Part shown: positions 16,882 through 26,231 of the stretch, piece by piece | Layout of the letters: each line of letters starts with the position of its first letter | How positions within the stretch are numbered: position 1 is the first letter of the stretch | From: Pseudomonadaceae bacterium | GTDB taxonomy: Bacteria; Pseudomonadota; Gammaproteobacteria; Pseudomonadales; Azotimanducaceae | Assembly (NCBI GenBank): GCA_024743435.1 | Contig: JANSWO010000002.1 | Coordinates: 1 to 64,000, forward strand | Direction: 5' to 3' | DNA: 64,000 nucleotides | Position numbers and translations under genes: made by a program | The notes under the pieces: model-generated | The model's input: the letters and a program-made list of their open reading frames with translations, nothing else | Databases searched by the model: none | Told to the model about the DNA's origin: nothing

Positions 16882-17304
16882 CTAGAACCCCTCGATGTGG
16901 CTGGTGACTAACGCGACCGTCAACATGCCGGTGATGAGGAATGTAATGGTCGCGACGATCGATCGACTGGATAGGCGGGCCATGCCGCAGACACCATGAC
17001 CGGAGGTGCAGCCTGAGCCGAGGCGGGTACCGACGCCGACGATGAAGCCGGCGATCGCCACCATGGATAGCGGGAAGTCTGTTCTCGGCTGGACCGGCGA
17101 TAGCGCCAAAGCGGCGACGCCTGTGATGAGTAGTCCGGCGGTAAACCACCAGCGCCAGGCGGTGTCGCCTGTCGGGCGTTTCAAGGCGCCGCCAACGATA
17201 CCGCTGATGCCGGCGATTCTGCCGTTCAACAGGAGCAGCAGGGTTGCGGCTAGCCCGATAAGGCTGCCGCCGATTAATGCTGAGATGGGTGTGAAGTTTT
17301 CCAT
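16882..17304 (-). CDS. YeeE/YedE-family transporter, first half (PmpA-like)
   Basis: A 140-residue membrane protein with about four transmembrane segments. GRIAGISGIVGGAL and LGSGCTSGHGVCGMARLSSRS are diagnostic; the two Cys are conserved sulfur-relay positions in the thiosulfate-transporting family. It is followed 2 bp later by the second-half gene. Upstream lies a repeat-containing region (17305-17540). Confidence 0.88.
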   Translation of the reverse strand: MENFTPISALIGGSLIGLAATLLLLLNGRIAGISGIVGGALKRPTGDTAWRWWFTAGLLITGVAALALSPVQPRTDFPLSMVAIAGFIVGVGTRLGSGCTSGHGVCGMARLSSRSIVATITFLITGMLTVALVTSHIEGF

Positions 17305-17540
17305 AGGTGACTACCGCTCGTTAAGAGATTGCCGCGTCAGCTATTCGCGACAAGCGATCTCGCAATGACGGGGCTACAGGGTTTCGCTCGCGCCTCCTCT
17401 CGCGCATGTGGCTTCGCCAATGCGCTGCCGGATGCTCGTCGCTTCGCGACAAGCGATCTCGCAATGACAGATGTTCTTGACCGTCATTGCGAGCCCGTAG
17501 GGCGCGGCAATCTGCTCAAGACTGTTCAGCGCTCAACTCG
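17305..17540. repeat. Dispersed-repeat region with 26-bp direct repeats and an 11-bp inverted repeat
   Basis: TTCGCGACAAGCGATCTCGC plus AATGAC is present twice without mismatch (17344-17369 and 17443-17468), 99 bp apart. The second copy ends in CTCGCAATGAC (17458-17468), which pairs with GTCATTGCGAG (17483-17493) across a 14-base loop. The core CTCGCAATGACGG also occurs in the mosaic at 38.4 and 38.7 kb, so this is a dispersed family. The hairpin may double as a transcription stop between the YeeE/YedE and thiolase genes. Confidence 0.8.
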
Positions 17541-18704
17541 CTAAACGCGCTCGATTATCGTGCCGGTACCAAGTCCGCCACCACAACACATGGCGATCAA
17601 GCCGTACTTACCGCCGCTGCGCTCCAGCTCATGCAGTGCGGTGGTGATCAACCTGGCGCCGGTCGAGCCGGTGGGGTGGCCGAGGGCAATCGCGCCGCCG
17701 TTGACATTGACCTTGTCCGGGTTAGCGCCCACTTCTTTCTGCCAGGCAACTACCACCGATGCGAACGCTTCGTTCACTTCGAAGACGTCGATGTCGTCGA
17801 TGGACAATCCGGTCTGCGACAGGACCTTTCGTGTTGCCGGGATCGGGCCTTTCAGCATGGTGACTGGATCGCAGCCAACGAGCGTGGTCGCGAGAATCTT
17901 CGCCCGCGGCTTGAGCCCCATCTCATCGACGGCTTTCTGGTTGGCGAGGATAACGACAGCCGCACCATCGGATACCTGGGAGCTGCTGCCTGCCGTGTGG
18001 AATTCCTGGCCGGGGACCGGTGCCAACCCCTGCAGAGCTTCGATGGTTGTCTCGCGTAAACCCTCATCCCGAGTAACGGTGTGGGTATCGCCAGTGGGTT
18101 TGAACTCTTTGTCGAGCGTCGGCGCTTCAATCGGAATGATTTCACGGTCAAAACGATTCTCGGCCCACGCGCGCGCTGCGTTCTGTTGGCTTTTGAGGCC
18201 AAAGGCATCGAGATCAGCACGGCTGATCTGGTATTCCTCGGCGATCATAGCCGCACCCTGGAACTGGCTGGTTGGCTGGTAGTGCTCGAAGTAGCTCTCG
18301 CCCATCGGGGCACCGCCTGCCATGTTTGAACCGAGTGGCACGCGGCTCATCATCTCCACGCCGCAGCACAGCACAACGTCCTCCATGCCTGATGCGACCA
18401 TCGCAGCGCCAAGACTGGTCGCCTGTTGTGAGGAGCCGCACTGGGAATCGATGGTGGTGGAGGCGACGTCTTCCGGCAGCCCCTGTGACAGCCAGGCCAC
18501 CCGCGCGATATTGAATGACTGCTCGTTGATTTGAGAGACACAGCCGCCGATCACCTGGCCAACTTTTGCCGGGTCCATGCCGCTACGATCAAGAGCGCCT
18601 TTCTGCACCTTGCCGAGCAGGTCCGAGGGCATGAGCCCTGCAAGGCCTTTGCCGCGTTTGCCGATGGCGCTGCGCGCAGCTTCCACAATGTAGATGTCAT
18701 TCAT
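17541..18704 (-). CDS. Acetyl-CoA C-acyltransferase (thiolase)
   Basis: A 387-residue thiolase of normal length. TTIDSQCGSSQQA holds the acyl-accepting Cys89. NVNGGAIALGHPTGSTGARL has the catalytic His, and GLIAMCCGGGLGTGTIIERV has the C-terminal catalytic Cys. NEAFASVVVAWQKE is the usual NEAFA motif. It performs the thiolytic last step of beta-oxidation or of a similar acyl-CoA pathway. The gene follows an acyl-CoA dehydrogenase by 30 bp on the same strand, which supports a degradative role. Confidence 0.93.
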   Translation of the reverse strand: MNDIYIVEAARSAIGKRGKGLAGLMPSDLLGKVQKGALDRSGMDPAKVGQVIGGCVSQINEQSFNIARVAWLSQGLPEDVASTTIDSQCGSSQQATSLGAAMVASGMEDVVLCCGVEMMSRVPLGSNMAGGAPMGESYFEHYQPTSQFQGAAMIAEEYQISRADLDAFGLKSQQNAARAWAENRFDREIIPIEAPTLDKEFKPTGDTHTVTRDEGLRETTIEALQGLAPVPGQEFHTAGSSSQVSDGAAVVILANQKAVDEMGLKPRAKILATTLVGCDPVTMLKGPIPATRKVLSQTGLSIDDIDVFEVNEAFASVVVAWQKEVGANPDKVNVNGGAIALGHPTGSTGARLITTALHELERSGGKYGLIAMCCGGGLGTGTIIERV

Positions 18705-18734
18705 GAGGTTTCTCCGTTTGCTTGTTTAGTTGGT

Positions 18735-20033
18735 TTACCAGTTGCCGAGTTCGCGCTCGAGCAGATCGCCATAGCGGGCGACGGCTGCGTTGTAACGGTT
18801 GGGCAGGCTGTAGTCGGGGAATAGGTTGTCGTTCGGTGTGTACTCGCGCAACACCTGGCGGGCGACGGTGACTTTGTGTACCTCGGTTGGGCCATCGGCA
18901 AGCCCCATGGCGTAGCTACCGATCAACATGCCGGTGAACGGCATTTCGTTGGACACTCCTAGAGAACCGTGCAAATGCAGCGCGCGCGAGATGATGTCGT
19001 GATACACCTTGGGCATGAGCGCCTTGATTGCGGCGATGTCTTTGCGGACCTTCATGTAGTCCTGGTATTCATCGATGCGCCAGGCAGTGCGCAGTACGAG
19101 GAGCCGAAACTGCTCCATCTCCATCCAGGAGTCCGCAATCTTCTCTTGAACTGTTTGCTTGTCCGCCAGGCGATCACCTTTGGTCTCCCGAGACAGAACC
19201 CGCTCGCAGGTCATATCAAATGCGCGTTTGATCTGCCCCATGGTGCGCATCGCGTGATGGATGCGGCCACCGCCCAGCCGTGTTTGCGAAACGGCGAAGG
19301 CCTCGCCCCGGGCGCCGAGCATGTTCTCTTTGGGAACGCGCACATTGTCGTAGTGGATGTAGGCGTGGCTGCCTTCGCCCATTGGCTCTGTGCCAACGCC
19401 GACGTTGCGGATGATATTGATTCCGGGTGTGTCGGCCGGAACGATAAACATGGTCATGCGCTTGTGCGGTGCTGCATCCGGGTCCGTGACGGTCATGACG
19501 ATGAGGAAGGATGCGTATTTCGCGTTTGACGAGTACCACTTCTCGCCCTGAATGACGAAGTCGTCGCCGTCTTGCGTTGCCATGCACTTGAACATGGTGG
19601 GGTCTGCGCCCGCGTGCGGTTCGGTCATCGAAAAGCAGGATACGATCTCGCCGTCGAGCAAAGGCTGAAGGTATTTCGCTTTGTGCTCTTCGGTGCCGTA
19701 GTGGGCAAGGATCTCCGAGTTGCCGGTATCAGGTGCCTGTGTGCCAAAGACGATGGGCGCGAAGCGTGAGCGGCCGAGAATCTCGTTCATCAGCGCAAGC
19801 TTCAGCTGGCCGAAACCGGGGCCGCCGAGCTCGGGGCCGAGGTGGCAGGCCCACAGCCCCTGATCTTTCACCTGCTGCTGTAGTGGCCGTACCAGTTTGA
19901 TGAAATCGGGATCGGTGACGTCGTAAGGGCTATCCAGAACCATGTCGATTGGTTCGACTTCGTTTGTGACGAAATCGTCCATCCAGTCCAGGACCGGTTG
20001 AAACTCCGGATCGGTATCAAATCCCCAACTCAT
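18735..20033 (-). CDS. Acyl-CoA dehydrogenase (ACAD10/11-like)
   Basis: A 432-residue acyl-CoA dehydrogenase, slightly longer than the short-chain class. SCFSMTEPHAGADPTMFKC is the FAD/substrate motif, GEKWYSSNAKYASFLIVM the beta domain. LHGSLGVSNEMPFTGMLIG with Glu in SNEMP and LADGPTEVHKVTVARQVL end the C-terminal domain. The general layout resembles the FadE/ACAD11 group that handles long or unusual acyl-CoAs. It is encoded between cytochrome b561 and thiolase genes on the same strand. Confidence 0.92.
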   Translation of the reverse strand: MSWGFDTDPEFQPVLDWMDDFVTNEVEPIDMVLDSPYDVTDPDFIKLVRPLQQQVKDQGLWACHLGPELGGPGFGQLKLALMNEILGRSRFAPIVFGTQAPDTGNSEILAHYGTEEHKAKYLQPLLDGEIVSCFSMTEPHAGADPTMFKCMATQDGDDFVIQGEKWYSSNAKYASFLIVMTVTDPDAAPHKRMTMFIVPADTPGINIIRNVGVGTEPMGEGSHAYIHYDNVRVPKENMLGARGEAFAVSQTRLGGGRIHHAMRTMGQIKRAFDMTCERVLSRETKGDRLADKQTVQEKIADSWMEMEQFRLLVLRTAWRIDEYQDYMKVRKDIAAIKALMPKVYHDIISRALHLHGSLGVSNEMPFTGMLIGSYAMGLADGPTEVHKVTVARQVLREYTPNDNLFPDYSLPNRYNAAVARYGDLLERELGNW

Positions 20034-20076
20034 AGCGTTCTCCCCAGGTAAAAAATAGTGCGTCAGTGTTGTGCGA

Positions 20077-20925
20077 CTAACCGGTCATTCGGCGCAGGGC
20101 GCTGCGGTCCCGGTCGACAAGTGCATGCTTGAGCGAGCCCGCGACATGCAGAGCAATCAGGGCATAGGCGATAATCGGAATGATGAGCTTGTGCAGCAAG
20201 CCGAGCGGTTGCACAACGGCGCGCAGTGGTTCGTCGACAAACGGCGGGACGGCGACGAAAAAGAAATAAGAATCCCGGCCAGCAAACGCCGATAGCAGGA
20301 AGCCGGTCAGCGGGAACGCCAGCATCAACAGATACAACGCGATATGGGTGAGCTTGGCAAGAAAACGCTCCCAGTTCGCGAGCCCCGATGATAGTGCTGG
20401 CTTGCCGGCTCTGAGTAGACGACCGACACGTACAACAATCAGTAGCAGCGCGAGTAGGCCGAATGACTTGTGGGCAAACATGAGGTTCGAGTTGAGCTCG
20501 TCCGAGTCTGCCAGGCCGGCGGCTATCACCCCGCTCGGGATGAGCGCCAGAATGATGAGAGCGATGAGCCAGTGCAGCCAGCGCGACGTTAGGCCGAACC
20601 GGTCGGGCTCGTTCGCGCGGGGCAATATCGGCGCCACCGTGCCGGTTTCGACTTTCGCAGCAACCAGTAGCAATAAGCCACCGACTCCCGCGAATGCGCC
20701 CAGCATGGTGAGGAAAATCGGCCGCAGTCCGGCGAGCCGACCGGTGTTGTCCGTGAGGAGCACGTCAAAACCCGCCACGTGCAGGTAACCGATAAGGCCA
20801 GCAAAGCTGAACAGCGCGAGCGCCAGAGCGACGAGAATCACCGCGCGCAGGGTTCCGCGACCGGCACTCAGCACCCAGGCAGCCCAGGCCAGCACAACCA
20901 GCGCTGAGATGGTTACCAGTGTCAT
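20077..20925 (-). CDS. Cytochrome b561 family protein with extra N-terminal membrane segments
   Basis: A 282-residue membrane protein. Residues from about 108 match prokaryotic cytochrome b561: SRWLHWLIALI, MFAHKSFGLLALLL, LAKLTHIALYLL and LIALHVAGSLKHALVDRD provide the heme-ligand histidines across four helices. The first 100 residues add about three more hydrophobic segments not found in the basic 170-180-residue family. It probably moves electrons between quinol and a periplasmic or membrane acceptor. It is immediately upstream of the acyl-CoA dehydrogenase gene and divergent from the acyl-CoA synthetase. Confidence 0.85.
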   Translation of the reverse strand: MTLVTISALVVLAWAAWVLSAGRGTLRAVILVALALALFSFAGLIGYLHVAGFDVLLTDNTGRLAGLRPIFLTMLGAFAGVGGLLLLVAAKVETGTVAPILPRANEPDRFGLTSRWLHWLIALIILALIPSGVIAAGLADSDELNSNLMFAHKSFGLLALLLIVVRVGRLLRAGKPALSSGLANWERFLAKLTHIALYLLMLAFPLTGFLLSAFAGRDSYFFFVAVPPFVDEPLRAVVQPLGLLHKLIIPIIAYALIALHVAGSLKHALVDRDRSALRRMTG

Positions 20926-21060
20926 GTCACTTCCCCCCGGAATCTGTGCCAGCAGTATAACCGCAGCGAGCGCGGGCCGCGCGCAGATGGCGTGCCATCG
21001 ATGCGGTAGGGCGCGTATGCTTTACGACTGTTTCCAGTTACTCGCGGAGGTAAGCAGGCT

Positions 21061-22509
21061 GTGGCTTCGGTATCCCTGTCTCGAATATTGCAAACCTGGG
21101 CTGATCGTACCCCGGACAAGATCGCGGTTTGCTTTGATGATGAGCGACTGACGTTTGCCGAGCTGGACTCGCGCAGCAACCGACTTGCCAGGGCATATCA
21201 GAGTCTTGGGGTCAAAGCCGATGACCTCGTGACGCTGGCGCTGCCAAACGGTAGCGAGTACTTCGTGAGTTGCTTCGCCATCTGGAAGTGTGGAGCCACT
21301 CCCCAGCCCGTCTCAGCCCGACTGCCACAGCATGAGCTTCTGCAAATCATCGAATTGGCGGAGCCGGCATTGGTGGTGGGTCTGGACAGTCCGCTGGAAT
21401 CGGTGGCCACGCTGCCGGTAGGGTATGAAGCGGATTCAGCGTTGTCCGATGATCAGCTCCCGGAAGCCACCGCAACCTCGTTCAAGGCGATGACTTCCGG
21501 TGGCAGCACAGGAAGACCAAAGTTGATTATCTCTGCCGTGCGGGCGGTGTTCGACCCGGATGGCGGTTTTCTGAACTATGGAGTTGGTGGCTCGGTACTG
21601 GTGCCGGGGCCGCTCTATCACAACGGCCCGTTCCTGTGGGCAATGAACGGATTGTTCCTGGGCAATCAAGTGACGGTAACAAAGCGATTCGATGCATCCC
21701 AAACGCTGGCACTGATCGAGCGCGAGAAGGTCGATACCCTGTACCTCGTGCCGACAATGATGCAGCGAATCTGGAATCTTGCGGAGACAGAGCGCCAGGC
21801 GTTCGATTTGTCATCACTGCGAGCGTTATGGCATCTGGCAGCGCCGTGTCCGCCCTGGTTGAAAGAAGCGTTTATCGACTGGCTTGGCGCCGATGTGATC
21901 TGCGAGTTGTATGGCGGCACAGAAGGGCAGGGTTCCACAGTGATTTCGGGAACCGAGTGGCTAGCGCACCGTGGCTCAGTTGGGCGTCCGGGCGATCATT
22001 GCGAAATGAAGGTTGTCGATGATTCTGGCAACACGCTGCCTGCTGGCGAAATTGGAGAGCTGTACATGCGTCCGAAAACGGGCCCTGGCAGTACGTATAG
22101 ATATATTGGCGCCGACGCCCGTCGGATCGAAGGTGGCTGGGAGTCGCTGGGTGATATGGGCTATTTCGACGCCGACGGATATCTTTATCTCACCGATCGA
22201 CGGACCGATATGGTCTTGTCCGGTGGCCGCAACATTTACCCGGCAGAGATTGAAGCGGCGATCGACTCGTTTGCTGGCGTGCGCTCCAGCGCCGTAATCG
22301 GCATGCCCGATGATGAGTTGGGTAACACCGTGCACGCGATAATCGATCACGCGGGTGCGCCCCTGTCAGAGTCTGCACTGATGGAACACCTGCGCGAGCG
22401 GCTGACCTCTTACAAACTGCCGCGCAGCATTGAATGGGTCGACGAACCCCTACGCGATGACGCGGGTAAAGTCCGGCGCCGGGCGCTGCGAGATGCTCGC
22501 GTTCAATGA
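21061..22509 (+). CDS. AMP-binding acyl-CoA synthetase
   Basis: A 482-residue ANL-superfamily enzyme. KAMTSGGSTGRPKLI is the P-loop-like ATP motif, CELYGGTEGQGST the adenylate-binding motif, and GDMGYFDADGYLYLTDRRTDMVLSGG (positions 22153 onward) the hinge and A8 region. The C-terminal small domain ends near LPRSIEWVDEPLRDDAGKVRRRAL, whose Lys after AG is at the catalytic Lys position. It makes an acyl-AMP and then an acyl-CoA; the substrate is unknown. The start is GTG 21061 behind GGAGG (about 21046). Its stop overlaps the serine protease start (ATGA). Confidence 0.9.
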   Translation: MASVSLSRILQTWADRTPDKIAVCFDDERLTFAELDSRSNRLARAYQSLGVKADDLVTLALPNGSEYFVSCFAIWKCGATPQPVSARLPQHELLQIIELAEPALVVGLDSPLESVATLPVGYEADSALSDDQLPEATATSFKAMTSGGSTGRPKLIISAVRAVFDPDGGFLNYGVGGSVLVPGPLYHNGPFLWAMNGLFLGNQVTVTKRFDASQTLALIEREKVDTLYLVPTMMQRIWNLAETERQAFDLSSLRALWHLAAPCPPWLKEAFIDWLGADVICELYGGTEGQGSTVISGTEWLAHRGSVGRPGDHCEMKVVDDSGNTLPAGEIGELYMRPKTGPGSTYRYIGADARRIEGGWESLGDMGYFDADGYLYLTDRRTDMVLSGGRNIYPAEIEAAIDSFAGVRSSAVIGMPDDELGNTVHAIIDHAGAPLSESALMEHLRERLTSYKLPRSIEWVDEPLRDDAGKVRRRALRDARVQ

Positions 22510-23792
22510 GCATTCAAACGTCACGATCTGCCCCGCACTGGCTTGGGCAACTGCTGGCATTGATCGTGCTGGTCTCTTCGTCACTGTCGGTACTTGCCGA
22601 GGATAGCGGTCGGGCGCTGTGGGAATCTGCCCGCGATGCGATTGTGCAAGTGCGGGTCATCGAGCGAGAGTCTGATGAGAAATCCAGTATCGGATCGGGT
22701 TTTCTGCTCGCCGGGCACGACGTTATCGTCAGTAACTTTCATGTTGTCGCCAGTGCGGTGCATGAGCCGCAGAAGTACTCGCTGCAGTTGCTCGACTCCA
22801 ATGGCAGAACCTGGTCATCGACGATTGTTGACTTCGATGTTGTCCACGATCTTGCGCTGCTGACCGTTCCCGAAGCCGTAACAGCCAGTTTGGCGATGGC
22901 TTCGGGGCTGCCGGAACAGGGTGATGCGGTTTACTCATTGGGCAATCCGTTCGACCTGGGCCAGACGATTGTTCCAGGCACATTTAACGGGCTGTTGGAG
23001 GCGAGTTTCTACCAGAAGCTGCTTTTCTCGGGCTCGCTCAACCCAGGCATGAGTGGTGGCCCATCGATCAATGCGTCCGGTGAAGTTGTCGGTGTCAATG
23101 TCGCGTCGATGGGTAACCAGATCAGTTTCCTGGTGCCAGCCAGTTACCTGCTGGCTTTGCTTGAACGCCGCCAGGATGTTGTGCCAATCACCGGCTATCA
23201 GGATCACATCAGCGCCCAGCTGCAACAGGATCAGCAACTGAAATACCAGCGCCTCGCCGCAACGTCCTGGCCGACCCAGCAGCTCGGGGATGCGCAGGTC
23301 GGAGGGTCGCTACCGGCATTTTTTAAGTGTTGGGGCGATACTCAGGATGAGGATGAGCTGGATGTTGTGATTTCCCGTACATCCTGTACGTCCCAGGATT
23401 CGATCTATCTCTCATCTTCCCTTCAGACTGGCCTCATCGATTACGAATACAGCTTTGTGCGTACGGACGCGATGGGCGGGTTGCGCTTTCACCGATGGCT
23501 GAGCCAGCAGTTCAGCGGCATGCGCACGAGAACCTGGCCGGGCAAGGAGGACGTCAGCAACTACGATTGCCAACAGTCGGTGGTGAGTGATGCCGACGCC
23601 ACCGATTGGCGGATGGTCTTTTGCGTGCGCGCCTACCATCAATACGACGATTTCTTCGACGTGCTGTTTCAGGCCACATCGATAAAGCAGGCAGATGCTG
23701 CGCTTGCGAGCCATTTCGCATTGTCTGGCGTAAGCCAGGCCAACGCAGAGGCTTTTCTTGACCGCTTTCTCGGGCTGCAACAATGGCCATAG
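22506..23792 (+). CDS. Exported trypsin-like serine protease with unknown C-terminal domain
   Basis: A 428-residue protein. Residues 1-31 are a signal peptide ending VLA-ED. A chymotrypsin-fold domain follows with His79 (SNFHVVAS), Asp115 (FDVVHDLALL) and Ser183 (NPGMSGGPS), all intact, and the structural motif YSLGNPFDLGQTIVPGTF as in DegP/HtrA. Unlike DegP there is no PDZ repeat. Residues from about 230 form a domain I do not recognise, with several Cys (CWGDTQDEDELD, SRTSCTSQ, YDCQQS, FCVRAYHQ) that may form disulfides in the periplasm. It overlaps the FHA-like gene by 10 bp and the acyl-CoA synthetase by 4 bp. Confidence 0.88.
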   Translation: MSIQTSRSAPHWLGQLLALIVLVSSSLSVLAEDSGRALWESARDAIVQVRVIERESDEKSSIGSGFLLAGHDVIVSNFHVVASAVHEPQKYSLQLLDSNGRTWSSTIVDFDVVHDLALLTVPEAVTASLAMASGLPEQGDAVYSLGNPFDLGQTIVPGTFNGLLEASFYQKLLFSGSLNPGMSGGPSINASGEVVGVNVASMGNQISFLVPASYLLALLERRQDVVPITGYQDHISAQLQQDQQLKYQRLAATSWPTQQLGDAQVGGSLPAFFKCWGDTQDEDELDVVISRTSCTSQDSIYLSSSLQTGLIDYEYSFVRTDAMGGLRFHRWLSQQFSGMRTRTWPGKEDVSNYDCQQSVVSDADATDWRMVFCVRAYHQYDDFFDVLFQATSIKQADAALASHFALSGVSQANAEAFLDRFLGLQQWP

Positions 23793-24832
23793 TTGTCGAA
23801 ATCAGGTCCAGCGGCGCGCACGGCGCCTCGCGCTATCGTTTCTCAGATGATGCGTTAGCGAGGGGCGTCACCATTGGCCGAGGTTATCACTGTGATGTGA
23901 TGCTGGACGATCCTCATGTGGCCTCTGAAGAGTTACGGCTTGTGCGTACCGACGCAGCGACCGGCGCTGGCAGCATCGAACTGGAGCTACTCGGCGATGG
24001 CGTTGTTCGTCTTGCTGGGCAGCAGCTGCGAGAGGGTGCAAGCGTGCCGTCCGGAACCCAGCTGAAGCTGGGCCGTACCTCGGTGAGCCTGTTCGATGAA
24101 ACCCACACCGTACCGCCCACTACTCCGCTGGATATCTTGCTGGAGTCGCTAACATCGCTGGCCAGCCCGGTGCGGGTGTTGCTGGCAGGCGCAATTGTGT
24201 ATCTGTTGCTGCTGTCGGACGAAGCGGCTAGCCAGCTCGCCGAACGCGATTGGCTGGACGCCGCTTTGAGCGCCTTCTCGCCGATGGTTCTTGCGGTGCT
24301 TTGGTCGGCCGTGTGGGCGCTGGTAACGCGCGTGCTGCGGCATGAGGCCCGGTTCCTTGCGCATCTACTGGTTGCACTGACCAGCCTGGCGCTGAGCACG
24401 ATCATGGGCCTCGCCAGCGAGTTGGCTCAGTTCAATAGCCAGGATCCAGCCACGGCAGCGTGGCTCGATCCATTTCTGCTCGGCCTGCTGCTCTGCTTCG
24501 CCCTCGTTCTGCATGTGCGTATCACCGCAGGTCCGATGCGCTGGTACGGTCATGGTGTCATCGTGGCGCTGGCGTGGGCTTTCGTGGGCTACGGCGTGTT
24601 GGAGGATTCGAATAGAAGCCGAGATTTTCAGGCGTGGCCCGAGTATTCGTCCGTACTGCTTCCGCCAGAAGCGTACCTGGGTACGCCGCAGACACTGCCT
24701 GAATTCCTTGACGGGGTTGGCGAATCATTCGATCGCGCGGCGGAGTCTCGTACAATCGAGTTAGAGAAGGCGATTGATGATGGCGATGCCAGTACTAATG
24801 CCAATACCGATATCAATGCAGGCCAACGCTAG
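23783..24832 (+). CDS. Membrane protein with N-terminal FHA-like domain
   Basis: A 349-residue protein. Residues about 1-110 fit an FHA fold: [20 protein letters not shown] followed by beta strands. The Arg of IGR is kept, but the SRxH phosphothreonine-binding core is replaced (VASEE), so classical phosphopeptide binding is doubtful. Residues about 120-285 hold at least four hydrophobic segments ([65 protein letters not shown]). The C-terminal tail is polar. The start ATG lies inside the protease gene, so the two proteins are probably made together. Its function is unknown. Confidence 0.75.
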   Translation: MAIVVEIRSSGAHGASRYRFSDDALARGVTIGRGYHCDVMLDDPHVASEELRLVRTDAATGAGSIELELLGDGVVRLAGQQLREGASVPSGTQLKLGRTSVSLFDETHTVPPTTPLDILLESLTSLASPVRVLLAGAIVYLLLLSDEAASQLAERDWLDAALSAFSPMVLAVLWSAVWALVTRVLRHEARFLAHLLVALTSLALSTIMGLASELAQFNSQDPATAAWLDPFLLGLLLCFALVLHVRITAGPMRWYGHGVIVALAWAFVGYGVLEDSNRSRDFQAWPEYSSVLLPPEAYLGTPQTLPEFLDGVGESFDRAAESRTIELEKAIDDGDASTNANTDINAGQR

Positions 24833-24942
24833 GCGTTGAAGCTTGTGCGTGTTCTTCGCGCTTCCTTTATCAATGCCGTGGGAGTCTTCGCGCGCTGGCG
24901 GCTTCAGAGGCCGCTGAAGATCAGATTACAATAGGGACAATC

Positions 24943-25539
24943 ATGACCGACTCCACCAAAAACTCCGCGGATGACGCCTCCTACGATCGTAGCGATGAAC
25001 TTGCGAAAGCCTATGCCACGATCATCGCCGCTTTTGACGATCTGGACCGCCCCGGATTGTTGAAAACCCCTCAGAGGGCTGCTGATGCGATGCGGTTTCT
25101 GAACCGGGGTTACGAGCAGAACCTCGAGGTTGTTGTGAACAATGCGCTGTTCCCCTCGGACAATCGCGAGATGATCGTGGTGCAGGACATTGAGCTGTAT
25201 TCGCTCTGTGAACATCATTTGCTGCCGTTTATCGGTCGAGCCCATGTCGCCTATATCCCCAATGGTCAGGTTCTGGGCTTGTCGAAAGTTGCACGCATCA
25301 TCGATATGTTTGCCCGACGTCTGCAGATTCAGGAGCAATTGACGTTCCAGATCGCAGACGCCATTCGCAGCGTGACGGGGTCACCGGATGTTGGTGTCAT
25401 TGTTGAAGCGCAGCATATGTGCATGATGATGCGCGGCGTTGAGAAACAGAACTCGAAGATGAAGAGTTCGGCCATGCTCGGCGCGTTCGAAGAAAACGCA
25501 GCCACTCGGGCGGAGTTTCTGCACCTCCTGCGCCGTTAG
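24943..25539 (+). CDS. folE: GTP cyclohydrolase I
   Basis: A 198-residue enzyme that converts GTP to 7,8-dihydroneopterin triphosphate, the first step of folate and tetrahydrobiopterin synthesis. [41 protein letters not shown] (positions about 25180-25245) and [20 protein letters not shown] are family signatures. The Cys and His of SLCEHHLLP and the Cys of HMCMMMRG are the zinc ligands. The N-terminal 17 residues are a polar extension. A 6-bp inverted repeat CTTCAG/CTGAAG lies at 24902-24919 upstream. It is the first gene of a plus-strand group but has no obvious functional link to it. Confidence 0.95.
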   Translation: MTDSTKNSADDASYDRSDELAKAYATIIAAFDDLDRPGLLKTPQRAADAMRFLNRGYEQNLEVVVNNALFPSDNREMIVVQDIELYSLCEHHLLPFIGRAHVAYIPNGQVLGLSKVARIIDMFARRLQIQEQLTFQIADAIRSVTGSPDVGVIVEAQHMCMMMRGVEKQNSKMKSSAMLGAFEENAATRAEFLHLLRR

Positions 25540-25607
25540 GGTCGCGGCTAACCGAACGCGAGTGTGCCGCGACGACAGATATTTTGAGTCACTATAGCGA
25601 GTACTGC

Positions 25608-26231
25608 ATGTCCAATGATCCATATGCGATAACGAGCGTCGAGCAAATGCGCGCAGTCATCGGTGAGCAGATCGACAGCGTTGCCTTGAAGGTCCGCGAT
25701 CATCTGGATGACATGACACAAGCGTTCATCGCCTCCAGCCCGTTTCTGGTGCTCGCGACGGCTGATGCACGCGGCTCGATGGATATCTCACCCAAGGGCG
25801 ATGCGGCCGGCTTTGTTCTTGTTGAAGATGACAAGACGCTGGTGATTCCGGATCGGCCGGGTAACAAGCTCGCCTATGGACATAGCAATATCCTCGAGAA
25901 TCCGAACGTTGCCTTGCTGTTTTGCCGGCCAGCAACCAACGAGACGGTGCGCGTTAACGGGACGGCGACGCTGACCGCGGATCCACAGCTGCTGGAACGG
26001 TTGTCTGCGAGGGGCAAACCAGCCTTGCTTGCGGTGCGAGTCTCGGTGAATGAGGCGTTCTTTCATTGTGGCAAGGCGTTCATCCGTTCCAACCTTTGGC
26101 AACCGGATGCCTGGCCTGAAAAGCAGAAGGTCAGTTTCGGCAAGCTCTATGCGTCGATGCTTAAGGGTGATGACGCGATGGCGAATGCGATCGATGAGCA
26201 GATCGATAGCGACTACCGGGACAATCTGTGA
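25608..26231 (+). CDS. Pyridoxamine 5'-phosphate oxidase-family flavoprotein
   Basis: A 207-residue FMN-binding split-barrel protein of the MSMEG_1061-like PPOX group. SPFLVLATADARGSMDISPKGDAAGFV is the flavin-binding strand-turn, and NKLAYGHSNILENPNVALLFC and ETVRVNGTATLTADPQLL follow as in that family. The C-terminal QPDAWP motif is also typical. The natural substrate of this group is unclear; it may bind FMN or F420. I chose ATG 25608; a TTG at 25584 would add 8 residues. The stop overlaps the next start (GTGA). Confidence 0.85.
   Translation: MSNDPYAITSVEQMRAVIGEQIDSVALKVRDHLDDMTQAFIASSPFLVLATADARGSMDISPKGDAAGFVLVEDDKTLVIPDRPGNKLAYGHSNILENPNVALLFCRPATNETVRVNGTATLTADPQLLERLSARGKPALLAVRVSVNEAFFHCGKAFIRSNLWQPDAWPEKQKVSFGKLYASMLKGDDAMANAIDEQIDSDYRDNL

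Noticed and set aside
24902-24942. Sigma-70 promoter before folE (TTCAGA, 18 bp, TACAAT)
   Set aside because: It would leave almost no leader and exclude the ribosome binding region, so the match is probably chance.
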